From the NCBI GenBank assembly GCA_014860745.1, contig JACZJC010000036.1, positions 1 to 55,332 on the forward strand: a stretch of DNA of 55,332 bases. Direction: 5' to 3'. This DNA is from Anaerolineales bacterium. Its GTDB lineage: Bacteria > Chloroflexota > Anaerolineae > Anaerolineales > Villigracilaceae. Of the stretch, positions 8,533 through 16,162 are shown in pieces. Under the pieces are notes generated by a model that did not search any database, was not told the origin of the DNA, and saw only the letters and a list, made by a program, of their open reading frames with translations. The translations under genes were made by a program, and so were the position numbers. Positions within the stretch are counted from its first letter, which is position 1. Each line of letters begins with the position of its first letter.

Positions 8533-9300
8533 ATGGAAACGATAAAGAACTATTTTTTCAGTGACATGGGCGTCATGCTTGGACGTTCCATACGCCATAT
8601 TTTCCGCAGCATGGATACCATCATCACGGTTACCATCATGCCGATTGCGATTATGCTGTTGTTCGTCTATGTGTTAGGCGGTGCCATTCAAACCGGCACG
8701 GATAACTATCTGAATTACTTATTACCTGGAATACTGCTGATTACCATTGCAAACGGTATAGGCTACGTATCTTACCGCATGTTTATGGATAAGCAACGGG
8801 GCATCTTCGAGCGGTTTCACTCCATGCCGATTGCGCATTCGGCTCCGCTGTGGGGACATGTGCTGACCTCGCTGGTATCCAATGCCATTTCGGTTGTCGT
8901 AATCATTCTCGTAGCGCTCCTTATGGGTTTCCGCTCGTCGGCAGGAGTATTGTCATGGCTTGCCGTGGCCGGTATGCTCGCGCTGTTTACGCTGGCATTG
9001 ACATGGATCGCGATCATTCCGGGTCTCACAGCAAAAACGTTTGATGGCGCAAGTGTAATTGCCTATCCGATTCACCTCTTGCCGTTTGTCAGCTCGGCGT
9101 TTGTGCCGACCGAAACGATGCCGTTGGGCGTTCGCGCCTTTGCCGAAAATCAGCCTGTGACATTGATACTGGAGACCATTCGCGCGTTGCTGTATGGTCA
9201 GCCGGTGGGCAATGATATATGGGTTGCTCTTGCGTGGTGTGTCGGGGTTATGCTCGTGGCCTATGTCTTTGCGATGAGGGCGTATAAAAAGCGGGTGTGA
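8533..9300 (+). CDS. ABC-2 type transporter permease (DrrB-like)
   Basis: 255 residues with about six membrane segments. The first lies near residues 30-50 (IITVTIMPIAIMLLFVYVLGG); the rest include LLPGILLITIANGIGYVSY, AISVVVIILVALLMGF, WLAVAGMLALFTLALTWIAII and a C-terminal WVALAWCVGVMLVAYVFAM. The FVSSAFVPTETMP motif before the last segment is typical of ABC-2 exporters. The ATG directly follows the TAA of the ATPase gene, so the two are coupled. It closes the PadR cassette and is followed by a terminator. Confidence 0.92.
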   Translation: METIKNYFFSDMGVMLGRSIRHIFRSMDTIITVTIMPIAIMLLFVYVLGGAIQTGTDNYLNYLLPGILLITIANGIGYVSYRMFMDKQRGIFERFHSMPIAHSAPLWGHVLTSLVSNAISVVVIILVALLMGFRSSAGVLSWLAVAGMLALFTLALTWIAIIPGLTAKTFDGASVIAYPIHLLPFVSSAFVPTETMPLGVRAFAENQPVTLILETIRALLYGQPVGNDIWVALAWCVGVMLVAYVFAMRAYKKRV

Positions 9301-9390
9301 AAAGAAAAAAAGTGGGAGTGTCCACCTAGGTTTATTATCCTCGATTGAAGTATTACGGCGCAACACACGCTGCGTATGTCACATCAAAAA

Positions 9391-9421
9391 CAGGCTGAAA
9401 GTTATCTAGGCTTTCAGCCTG
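9391..9421 (+). terminator. Rho-independent terminator of the PadR-ABC cassette
   Basis: Perfect 11-bp stem CAGGCTGAAAG / CTTTCAGCCTG with a 9-nt loop, followed by TTTTCTTGTTT. It lies 90 nt after the permease stop; no other gene was found in 9301-9558. Confidence 0.8.
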
Positions 9422-9558
9422 TTTTCTTGTTTAATACCTATTAATAAGACCGTATTGGGTAAAAACGATAAGACTCAAAACCAAAGCGGAGTTGCATCGG
9501 ACACTGCCCCGCAGAGCGGGACGCGTCCCCAGTTCGGTGAGTAAGATAGGAGATCCCT

Positions 9559-10881
9559 ATGCCGATCAAAACCATTATCATGGGCGCCGCCGGGCGCGAC
9601 TTTCACAACTTCAACACCTTCTTCCGCGGGAACAAGGATTATGAAGTGGTCGCATTTACTGCGACTCAAATTCCCGACATTGAAGGACGCCTCTATCCGA
9701 CCGAGTTGGCTGGTTCGCTGTACCCGAGCGGAATCCCAATCCGGGCAGAGGAGGAACTGCTCGACCTCATCAAGAAGCATGGCGTGGAGCAGGTTGTCTT
9801 TTCGTACAGCGACGTGCCGCATGAATATGTGATGCACAAGGCTGCGATGGTTAATGCCGCGGGTGCAGACTTCCGCATGATGGGTACGAAGTATACGCAG
9901 ATCAAATCGACCAAACCCGTTGTGTCGATCAGCGCCGTTCGGACGGGATCAGGCAAAAGTCAGACCACGAGGCGCGTGGCTTTAATCCTCAAAGAAATGG
10001 GATACAAAGTCGCGGCTATTCGTCACCCGATGCCGTACGGAAATCTAGTCGCTCAGGAAGTGCAACGCTACGCAAGTTATGACGATCTCGATGAATTTGA
10101 TTGCACGATTGAAGAGCGCGAGGAATACGAACCTCACATCGACAGCGGCGTGATCATTTATGCAGGTGTCGATTACGAAAAGATCATCCGCAAGGCCGAG
10201 GCGGAAGCCGATATTATTTTGTGGGACGGCGGCAATAATGATTTCCCGTTCTATGTGCCTGACTTACAAATCGTAGTCGCAGACCCGCACCGCACGGGAC
10301 ATGAGTCAACGTATTATCCCGGCGAGACCAACGTGCGCATGGCGGATGTGTTCGTCATCAATAAAGTGGATACTGCGGATGCGGAGAATGTCATCAAATT
10401 GCGCGAAAATCTTCGCAAGCTAAATCCGAATGCAACTCATATCGAAGCCGCCTCTCCCCTCTTCGTGGATGATCCCGATGCGATTCGCGGCAAACGCGTT
10501 TTGGTCATCGAGGACGGCCCGACGCTCACGCATGGCGAGATGGCCTATGGCGCCGGCTATGTTGCCGCTCGCAGATTCGGCGCGAAAGAAATTGTTGACC
10601 CGCGTCCATTTGCTGTGGGTTCGATCGCGAAGACCTTTGAGAAATACCCGAAGACAGGACCCATCCTCCCTGCAATGGGATACGGTGATAAGCAGACCAA
10701 GGAACTCGAAGAGACCATCAACAAGTCTGATGTGGATTTGGTGGTCATCGGCACGCCAATCGACCTTTCGAGAGTTATCAAGATCAATAAGCCGAGTCAG
10801 CGGGTGCGCTATGAATTACAGGAGATCGGCCAGCCAACCCTGACGGATGTGTTGATGAAGAAGTTCGGGAAGAAGAAATAG
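9559..10881 (+). CDS. COG2403-type GTPase, cyclic 2,3-diphosphoglycerate synthetase-like
   Basis: 440 residues. The N-terminus KTIIMGAAGRDFHNFNTFFRG is a Rossmann-like nucleotide-binding start. A P-loop GSGK lies at 130-133, followed by SQTTRRVALILKEMGYKVAAIRHPMPYG. Further on are LWDGGNNDFPF and FVINKVD. The sequence is co-linear with proteins annotated as cyclic 2,3-diphosphoglycerate synthetase, an enzyme proven only in methanogenic archaea. The bacterial homologues have no established function. ATG 9559 follows AGGAG at 5 nt. It stands alone between two terminators. Confidence 0.75.
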   Translation: MPIKTIIMGAAGRDFHNFNTFFRGNKDYEVVAFTATQIPDIEGRLYPTELAGSLYPSGIPIRAEEELLDLIKKHGVEQVVFSYSDVPHEYVMHKAAMVNAAGADFRMMGTKYTQIKSTKPVVSISAVRTGSGKSQTTRRVALILKEMGYKVAAIRHPMPYGNLVAQEVQRYASYDDLDEFDCTIEEREEYEPHIDSGVIIYAGVDYEKIIRKAEAEADIILWDGGNNDFPFYVPDLQIVVADPHRTGHESTYYPGETNVRMADVFVINKVDTADAENVIKLRENLRKLNPNATHIEAASPLFVDDPDAIRGKRVLVIEDGPTLTHGEMAYGAGYVAARRFGAKEIVDPRPFAVGSIAKTFEKYPKTGPILPAMGYGDKQTKELEETINKSDVDLVVIGTPIDLSRVIKINKPSQRVRYELQEIGQPTLTDVLMKKFGKKK

Positions 10882-10906
10882 CAAGAATCGAAATTCGATA
10901 TTCGAG

Positions 10907-10932
10907 AGTCGGATGATAAAATTCGTCCGACT
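10907..10932 (+). terminator. Rho-independent terminator
   Basis: Stem AGTCGGA / TCCGACT with a 12-nt loop, followed by TCTTTATTTTT. It lies 25 nt after the COG2403 gene. Confidence 0.7.
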
Positions 10933-10958
10933 TCTTTATTTTTAACGAAAGGACATGC

Positions 10959-11558
10959 ATGAAAACACGCTGGATTCAACCCGTTACTCTTGCTGGTACT
11001 CACTCCATTTTAGAACCGCTCTCTCTCGATCACCTGGATGGAATTAAGGAAGCCGTAAAGGATGGGGAACTTTGGAACTTATGGTTCACATCCATTCCTT
11101 CGCCGGAGAAAGCGGAAGCGTACATCAAAACCGCATTGGACATGCGTGAGAATGCGGGAGCGATGCCGTTCATTGTCCGCGAGAAAGGGACGGGAAAAAT
11201 CATCGGCTGTACGCGCTATTTCAATATGGATGAAGCCAATCAGCGGTTGGAGATCGGTTATACCTGGTATGCGGAGAGTTACCAGCGCACGGCGGTCAAC
11301 ACCGAGTGCAAGTATCTTTTGCTGTCTCACGCCTTCGAAAAATTGGAGGCGATTGCCGTGGAATTCCGTACTCACTGGCATAATCTTAAATCACGCGCTG
11401 CCATCGCAAGGCTGGGCGCAAAACAGGATGGCGTGCTGCGGAATCACACCAAATCTGCGGACGGGGTGTATCGCGATACGGTTGTGTTCTCCATTATCAA
11501 TTTGGAATGGCCTGTGGTGAAGCAATCGTTGGAGTACAAACTGAAAAGAGAAGTCTAA
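10959..11558 (+). CDS. GNAT family N-acetyltransferase (RimJ/RimL-like)
   Basis: 199 residues. It has the acetyl-CoA-binding core of the RimJ/RimL group: FIVREKGTGKIIGCTRYFNMDEANQRLEIGYTW, followed by LLSHAFEKLEAIAVEFRTHWHNLKSRAAIARLGAKQDGVLRNH, where the N-x-x-S-R-x-x-x-x-x-x-L-G segment is diagnostic. Acceptors of this subgroup range from ribosomal protein N-termini to small amines; the one used here is not predictable. The start is ATG 10959 with AAAGGA 5 nt upstream. It is transcribed alone, after a terminator. Confidence 0.88.
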   Translation: MKTRWIQPVTLAGTHSILEPLSLDHLDGIKEAVKDGELWNLWFTSIPSPEKAEAYIKTALDMRENAGAMPFIVREKGTGKIIGCTRYFNMDEANQRLEIGYTWYAESYQRTAVNTECKYLLLSHAFEKLEAIAVEFRTHWHNLKSRAAIARLGAKQDGVLRNHTKSADGVYRDTVVFSIINLEWPVVKQSLEYKLKREV

Positions 11559-11610
11559 AACTATTTTCCACTTCACGTATTTATAAAATAAATAAAAAGG
11601 ATAACTAATC

Positions 11611-12176
11611 ATGGCTTCATTAGCACCCACCCTGTCAAACCGTTATTTTCGCAGCACTTCAACCTTGTTGAAAGACATCATCCTCATTCTCGCAGGGTCA
11701 TGGCTGGTGGCGCTCTTCGCGCAGATCGAGATCCCCATGCAGCCTGTGCCCGTCACCGGCCAGACCTTCGCGGTGCTGCTCGTCGGCGCAATGCTCGGGT
11801 CAAAACGCGGAGCAGCAGCGATGATCGCATATATTGCCCAAGGCGGGCTGGGACTCCCCTTCTTCGCAGGCGGCGCATCCGGAATTGGAATCCTCACCGG
11901 GGCAACGGCTGGCTACCTTGTGGGATTCTTCGGGGCGGCTATGTTGTAGGCTGGCTGGCAGAACGAGGTTTGGAGCGAAACGTCCGCACTTCGATCCTTC
12001 CGTTTTTGGTCGGTACGGTCATCATTTATGTTTTTGGGGTTACATGGCTGTCGATTGTGCTCGGAAGTTTGAGTAAAGCCGTTCAGTTTGGCGTGCTCCC
12101 GTTTTTGGCCGGCGACCTCATCAAGTTGATTGCAGCGGCCATTGCAATGCCGGGTGCGTGGAAGTTCGTGAAATAG
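11611..12176 (+). pseudogene. bioY: BioY biotin transporter S component, frameshifted
   Basis: The first frame (11611-11949) encodes the N-terminal 112 residues of BioY, including IEIPMQPVPVTGQTFAVLL and MIAYIAQGGLGLPFF. It then meets TAG. The next frame continues seamlessly as GYVVGWLAERGL and further to PFLAGDLIKLIAAAIA at 12176. Adding one base in the G-run at 11932-11935 restores a single BioY of 188 residues, the normal length. BioY is the substrate-binding membrane component of ECF-type biotin transporters. Either a one-base deletion inactivated the gene or the assembly lost a G. No ecfA/ecfT genes are nearby; solitary BioY proteins are known. Confidence 0.85.
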
Positions 12177-12194
12177 ACCAACCGTAACAAATTT

Positions 12195-12239
12195 CGTAAA
12201 AAGTGACAGCCACCTTTAAGGTGGCTGTCACTTTTTACG
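12195..12239. repeat. 22-bp palindrome between bioY and obg
   Basis: Two 22-nt arms (12195-12216 and 12218-12239), cgtaaaaagtgacagccacctt and its perfect reverse complement, flank one central base. The end TTTTTACG could also serve as a terminator for bioY. The core AAGTGACAGYCACC recurs at 14605-14639. Confidence 0.8.
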
Positions 12240-12278
12240 CCAGGACTAGCTTATAATACAGGCCGATTGGAAAAGAGA

Positions 12279-13544
12279 ATGTTTATAGATCAAGTTAACA
12301 TCCACGTAAAATCAGGCAAAGGCGGCGATGGCATGGTGCATTTCCGCCGCGAAAAATTTGTTCCGCTCGGCGGACCCGATGGCGGCGACGGCGGCAAAGG
12401 CGGCGATGTCATTTTTGAAGTGAAGGCCACGCTCAATACCCTTTCGGCTTTTCGACAAAATGAAAAGTTCGCAGCGCAGCCGGGGAAAGGCGGCGGCGGT
12501 TCTCAAATGACAGGACGCGGCGGTGAAGATCTTATTATTCCCGTGCCGCCCGGCACGGTCATTTATGATGCCGAAACAGGCGCACTGCTTGGCGACCTGA
12601 CCGACCCCGGTCAACGCCTCATGGTTTGCAAAGGCGGGCGCGGCGGAAAAGGCAACCAGCACTATGCCACATCACGCAACCAGGCTCCGCGCATGGCGGA
12701 ACGCGGCGAACCACATGAGGAAAAACTGCTGCGCCTCGAACTTAAGCTGATTGCGGATATCGGCATCATCGGCCTGCCCAACGCCGGGAAATCCACGCTG
12801 CTCTCCGTACTGACGAACGCCAAGCCAAAGATTGGCGATTATCCCTTCACGACCCTGGAGCCAAACCTCGGCGTGGCAAATATTGACGATGTCACCACCG
12901 TTGTGATGGCCGACATTCCCGGCCTCATCGAAGGCGCGCACGAAGGCGCGGGGCTGGGACATGATTTCCTGCGTCACATCCAGCGCACGCGCGTCCTGAT
13001 CCACATGATTGACGGATTATCCGAAGACCCGCTGGCCGATTTCAGCCAGATCAACAGCGAACTATCGTTATTCGATACAAAACTCGGTAATAAACCGCAG
13101 ATCGTTGTGCTGAACAAGATCGACCAGCCTGAAGTGCAGGAACGACTCAAGGAAATCAAAGCCAGCTTCAAAAAGAAAAAAGTGGACCTGATTACCGCCT
13201 CCGCCATGGCGCGCACAAATACCCGCGACATCCTGGTTTCCGCGTACAAACTTTTACAGGAAATTCCCGCCGAAGAATTGAAAGAGGAATCCCTCCCGGT
13301 ATACAAACCAGATGTAGACCCAAACCTGTTCGAGATCCATCGCGAAGACGGCGACAAATGGCGGGTCAGTGGTGTGGCGATCGAACGCGCCGCAAAAATG
13401 ACCTATTGGGAACATGACGGCTCCGTCCGCCGCTTCCAAAAATTAATGACAAAACTCGGCGTTGATAAAGCTCTCATCCAGGCGGGCGTGAAGGAAGGCG
13501 ATACCGTTTTCGTCGGCGACTTTGAACTCGAATGGCAGGAGTAA
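12279..13544 (+). CDS. obg: GTPase Obg/CgtA
   Basis: Essential ribosome-associated GTPase of 50S assembly and stress control. 421 residues from ATG 12279 (MFIDQVNIHVKSGKGGDG), where the family starts; an upstream TTG at 12267 is not needed. The glycine-rich Obg fold spans about 1-158, the G domain begins with GLPNAGKST at 165 and continues with DIPGLIEGAHEG and NKID, and the C-terminal OCT domain runs from about 335. A TATAAT at 12252-12257 gives a likely -10 box with a short leader. The next gene starts immediately after its stop. Confidence 0.97.
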   Translation: MFIDQVNIHVKSGKGGDGMVHFRREKFVPLGGPDGGDGGKGGDVIFEVKATLNTLSAFRQNEKFAAQPGKGGGGSQMTGRGGEDLIIPVPPGTVIYDAETGALLGDLTDPGQRLMVCKGGRGGKGNQHYATSRNQAPRMAERGEPHEEKLLRLELKLIADIGIIGLPNAGKSTLLSVLTNAKPKIGDYPFTTLEPNLGVANIDDVTTVVMADIPGLIEGAHEGAGLGHDFLRHIQRTRVLIHMIDGLSEDPLADFSQINSELSLFDTKLGNKPQIVVLNKIDQPEVQERLKEIKASFKKKKVDLITASAMARTNTRDILVSAYKLLQEIPAEELKEESLPVYKPDVDPNLFEIHREDGDKWRVSGVAIERAAKMTYWEHDGSVRRFQKLMTKLGVDKALIQAGVKEGDTVFVGDFELEWQE

Positions 13545-13979
13545 ATGTCAACGACTGGAAGCTCAAAGCAACGCAGCCTTATCATCATATTAATCATCCT
13601 GGGTTGCTTGTTGGTCACATTCTTTGGCTTGCGTGCCTTCCATGCCTTCAAAAAATTCAACGGCCATCGTCCACCCCCGCCCGCATCCGCGGAGATCGAA
13701 ACTGATGTTGAACTCATCCGCGATTGGATGACCATCCCCTTCATCGCCCGCACCTATTGGGTACCGGAAAAAGAAATCTTCGATGCGCTGGGAATATCCC
13801 CCAAAGACAATCGCGAAAAAAGCCTGAAGGAAATAAACGAAGAATATTTCCCCAAACAGGATGGGCTTGCGATAGAGCTTGTCAAAACGGCAGTCCTCGC
13901 GCATCAGCCTCCGCTGACAGTTGTCCCACCTCAAACGGCAGTCCCCCCGCTGACGCCGGTTCCGCCCGCATCTCCGTAA
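13545..13979 (+). CDS. Small single-span membrane protein, function unknown
   Basis: 144 residues. One N-terminal transmembrane segment (about 11-31, SLIIILIILGCLLVTFFGLRAF) is followed by a Pro-rich stretch, a compact helical part (ETDVELIRDWMTIPFIARTYWVPEKEIFDALGI) and a Pro-rich tail with PPLTVVPPQTAVPPLTPVPP. The segment IRDWMTIPFIARTYWVPEKEIFDALGISP resembles the short helix-hairpin-like modules of Chloroflexota proteins encoded next to DedA, but I cannot name a family. The ATG abuts the obg stop codon and the DedA gene follows after 9 nt, so the three appear to form one operon. Confidence 0.75.
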   Translation: MSTTGSSKQRSLIIILIILGCLLVTFFGLRAFHAFKKFNGHRPPPPASAEIETDVELIRDWMTIPFIARTYWVPEKEIFDALGISPKDNREKSLKEINEEYFPKQDGLAIELVKTAVLAHQPPLTVVPPQTAVPPLTPVPPASP

Positions 13980-13988
13980 GGTTGGTCC

Positions 13989-14582
13989 GTGTCCGATTTT
14001 TTGCTAACACAGGTCATCAATTACGGCGCGCCGCTGCTTGGAATTATCGTCTTCATCGGCGGACTCGGCATTCCCTTGCCCTGCACGGTATTGGTCATTG
14101 CCGCAGGCGCATTTGCGCGTCAGGGAATCCTGTCCTGGCAGACCACCGCCCTCATCAGCATCGTAAGTGTGGTGATCGGCGACAGCATCAGTTATTCGTT
14201 TGGGTATTTTTCCCGCGAAAAAGTGCTGCGCCGTTTCAGCGGTTCGCCGCGCTGGGCGCAGGCGGAAGAGTCGTTTCAAAAATGGGGGCCGCTGTCCATT
14301 TTCTTCTCACGCTTTTTAGTCACTGCCATCGCCCTGCCCGTCAACCTGCTATCAGGGACAACCGCCTATCCATTCAGGAAATTTATTATCTACGACCTTC
14401 TCGGTGAAATCGTGTGGATCTTCGGTTATGGCGGGCTGGGATATTTATTTGGCAGCCAATGGGAACTGGTCAGTGATTTTCTCAGCAACTTCGGCGGTGT
14501 GGTCCTGGGGGTGTTAATAATCATTGTTAGTTTTAAACAAGCCTGGAACTGGCAATTAAAAAAGCAGCAACCCTCGATGTGA
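13989..14582 (+). CDS. DedA family membrane protein
   Basis: 197 residues with four to five membrane segments and the DedA/VTT core: GGLGIPLPCTVLVIAAGAFA near the N-terminus, then SRFLVTAIALPVNLLSGTTAYPFRKFIIYDLLGEIVWIFGYGGLGYLFG. DedA proteins are inner-membrane transporters or scramblases that help recycle lipid carriers such as undecaprenyl phosphate. The start is GTG 13989 with AAGG 7 nt upstream. The stop codon lies inside the following terminator hairpin. Confidence 0.9.
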   Translation: MSDFLLTQVINYGAPLLGIIVFIGGLGIPLPCTVLVIAAGAFARQGILSWQTTALISIVSVVIGDSISYSFGYFSREKVLRRFSGSPRWAQAEESFQKWGPLSIFFSRFLVTAIALPVNLLSGTTAYPFRKFIIYDLLGEIVWIFGYGGLGYLFGSQWELVSDFLSNFGGVVLGVLIIIVSFKQAWNWQLKKQQPSM

Positions 14583-14592
14583 GGGTTGCTGC
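14564..14592 (+). terminator. Terminator overlapping the DedA stop codon
   Basis: Perfect 12-bp stem GCAGCAACCCTC / GAGGGTTGCTGC with a 5-nt loop, then ATCCTTTC. The 5' arm is coding sequence. Confidence 0.65.
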
Positions 14593-14604
14593 ATCCTTTC
14601 TGTC

Positions 14605-14639
14605 AAAGTGATAGTCGCTTGTGAGGTGACTGTCACTTT
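14605..14639. repeat. Second copy of the AGTGACAGTCACC palindrome
   Basis: Arms 14605-14620 and 14624-14639 pair over 16 bp if three G-U pairs are allowed in RNA. The right arm AGGTGACTGTCACTTT matches the palindrome at 12195-12239. It lies between the convergent DedA and SlyD genes. Confidence 0.65.
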
Positions 14640-14641
14640 AA

Positions 14642-15130
14642 TTAATGATGATGCCCCTCTTCATGCACATGCCCGTGATCCAATTCCTCTTCGGTGGGAT
14701 CGCGCAGGGAAACCACCTTGACGGAGAAGCGCAATTCCGCGCCTGCCAGCGGATGATTGAAATCCAACTGGACGGTTTTATCGTCATACTTCGCAACGTA
14801 GGCCGCCTGGTGCTGGCCGTCCTCGTCCGTGACGTGCAATTCCATGCCTTCTTCCAATTTCAAATCCGCGGGAAACTCGCCGCGCGGCACATCCATGAAA
14901 GCGTCGTCGTCGAATTCACCGTACCCGTCTTCGGGTTTTACGGTCACATCCTTGCTATCGCCGATCTTCATCCCCATCATCTCGCGCTCCAAACCAGGGA
15001 TGATATTTCCATAGCCCGCCAGGAATTGCAAAGGTCCCCCCTGGTCGGAGGAATCCAGCACCTCGCCATCCACGGTTAATTTGTAGTCCATCGAAACTAC
15101 CACTCCGTCCTGCACTGTGTCTTTACTCAT
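14642..15130 (-). CDS. slyD: FKBP-type peptidyl-prolyl isomerase, SlyD-like
   Basis: 162 residues. The FKBP half-domains (VSMDYKLTVDGEVLDSS, PLQFLAGYGNIIPGLEREMMGMKIGD) flank an inserted IF chaperone flap (about 75-125, EFPADLKLEEGMELHVTDEDGQ) and rejoin at DFNHPLAGAELRFSVKVVSLR. The His-rich tail HGHVHEEGHHH is a metal-binding tail shared with SlyD, a nickel-linked folding helper. AAGGA precedes ATG 15130 at a normal distance. Confidence 0.93.
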   Translation of the reverse strand: MSKDTVQDGVVVSMDYKLTVDGEVLDSSDQGGPLQFLAGYGNIIPGLEREMMGMKIGDSKDVTVKPEDGYGEFDDDAFMDVPRGEFPADLKLEEGMELHVTDEDGQHQAAYVAKYDDKTVQLDFNHPLAGAELRFSVKVVSLRDPTEEELDHGHVHEEGHHH

Positions 15131-15268
15131 GATTTTTCCTTTTCTGAAATTAATGCGCCCATTGTACCAGCGATTACCAAAGATTCGGTCTGAAGGGCTT
15201 GTGTAAAAAAACTGAACGCAGATACATGCCCGCTTATTTTATCTGTAATCTAAATAATAACCTTCGAC

Positions 15269-15281
15269 TATAATACTTTTA
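15269..15281 (+). promoter_or_regulatory. TATAAT box placed for a leaderless transcript
   Basis: A perfect TATAAT (15269-15274) lies only 6 nt before ATG 15281. No ribosome binding site is visible. Transcription from this box should start at or next to the ATG. No good -35 box is seen. Confidence 0.5.
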
Positions 15282-16162
15282 TGCGTTACGATTTATGCCT
15301 GCCGTGGTATTGGGAATATGACAATGTCTTCGTGGGAATGGTGGAACGGGCCTGCATCGAGGAGGGAATATCACTTTGGCAGATCAAACCCGACAACCTG
15401 CTCGAATCCATCACCGCGCTTTACAAGGGAGTAACCACTTTCAAAACCCTGCTCCACCGCGGGCAGGGAGAACCCATTTTCGACCCAATCCCGCGCTGGG
15501 CACAGGAATTTAACGTACAGCGCATCAACCCTGCCGAGCTCTCTGCCTGGTCTGAAGACAAAGCCACCATGCATCTTGAATTTATCAGCGCCGGGCTGTT
15601 CACCCCGTATACGATTCTGCTTCCACCTTTTCTAGTAGAACCCGTCATCCCGCACATCGACCTCGGGATGCTCGGCGAAAACTTTGTCATCAAACCCTCG
15701 AACGGAGGCGGGGGTGAAGGCGTCATCCTTGGCGCAAACACCATGGCAGAAATTTTGGATGCACGCATGGAATTCCCCGAACAAAAATATCTGGTTCAAG
15801 CGCACATCCTGCCGCGCATCATCGATGAGGCTCCCGCCTGGTTTCGGGTCTTCTATGCAAATGGCGAGACCTACCCCAGCTGGTGGGATCCGGGCACACA
15901 CATATATGCTCCGGTCACAGCGGAGGAAGAGTCTCAGCATCACCTGGGCAATTTGCGGGAAGTGACGAAGCGCATCGCTTCCATCTGCAAACTGGATTGG
16001 TTTTCTACTGAGATCGCCCTTGCTGACGAATTCGTCGTCGTGGATTATGTGAACGATGAAATCGATACACGCGTGCAAAGCCAGGCCATGGACGGAGTGC
16101 CCGATGAAATCATGGAAAATATCGCAAAACAACTTGTAATAATCGCCAAGGAGAATGTATGA
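15281..16162 (+). CDS. ATP-grasp family ligase, substrate unknown
   Basis: 293 residues. The central glycine-rich loop ENFVIKPSNGGGGEGVIL (about 131-148) is the ATP-grasp lysine/glycine-rich segment. FVVVDYVNDEIDTR near residue 254 supplies the acidic and Asn Mg-ATP ligands. The N-terminal part (DLCLPWYWEYDNVFVGMVERACIEEGISLWQI) is the preATP-grasp domain. ATP-grasp enzymes join a carboxylate to an amine, thiol or other nucleophile via an acyl phosphate. The downstream P1 peptidase gene overlaps by 4 nt (ATGA), so the two are coupled. It may belong to the cyclase/methyltransferase cluster that follows, but a separate promoter lies between. Confidence 0.75.
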   Translation: MRYDLCLPWYWEYDNVFVGMVERACIEEGISLWQIKPDNLLESITALYKGVTTFKTLLHRGQGEPIFDPIPRWAQEFNVQRINPAELSAWSEDKATMHLEFISAGLFTPYTILLPPFLVEPVIPHIDLGMLGENFVIKPSNGGGGEGVILGANTMAEILDARMEFPEQKYLVQAHILPRIIDEAPAWFRVFYANGETYPSWWDPGTHIYAPVTAEEESQHHLGNLREVTKRIASICKLDWFSTEIALADEFVVVDYVNDEIDTRVQSQAMDGVPDEIMENIAKQLVIIAKENV

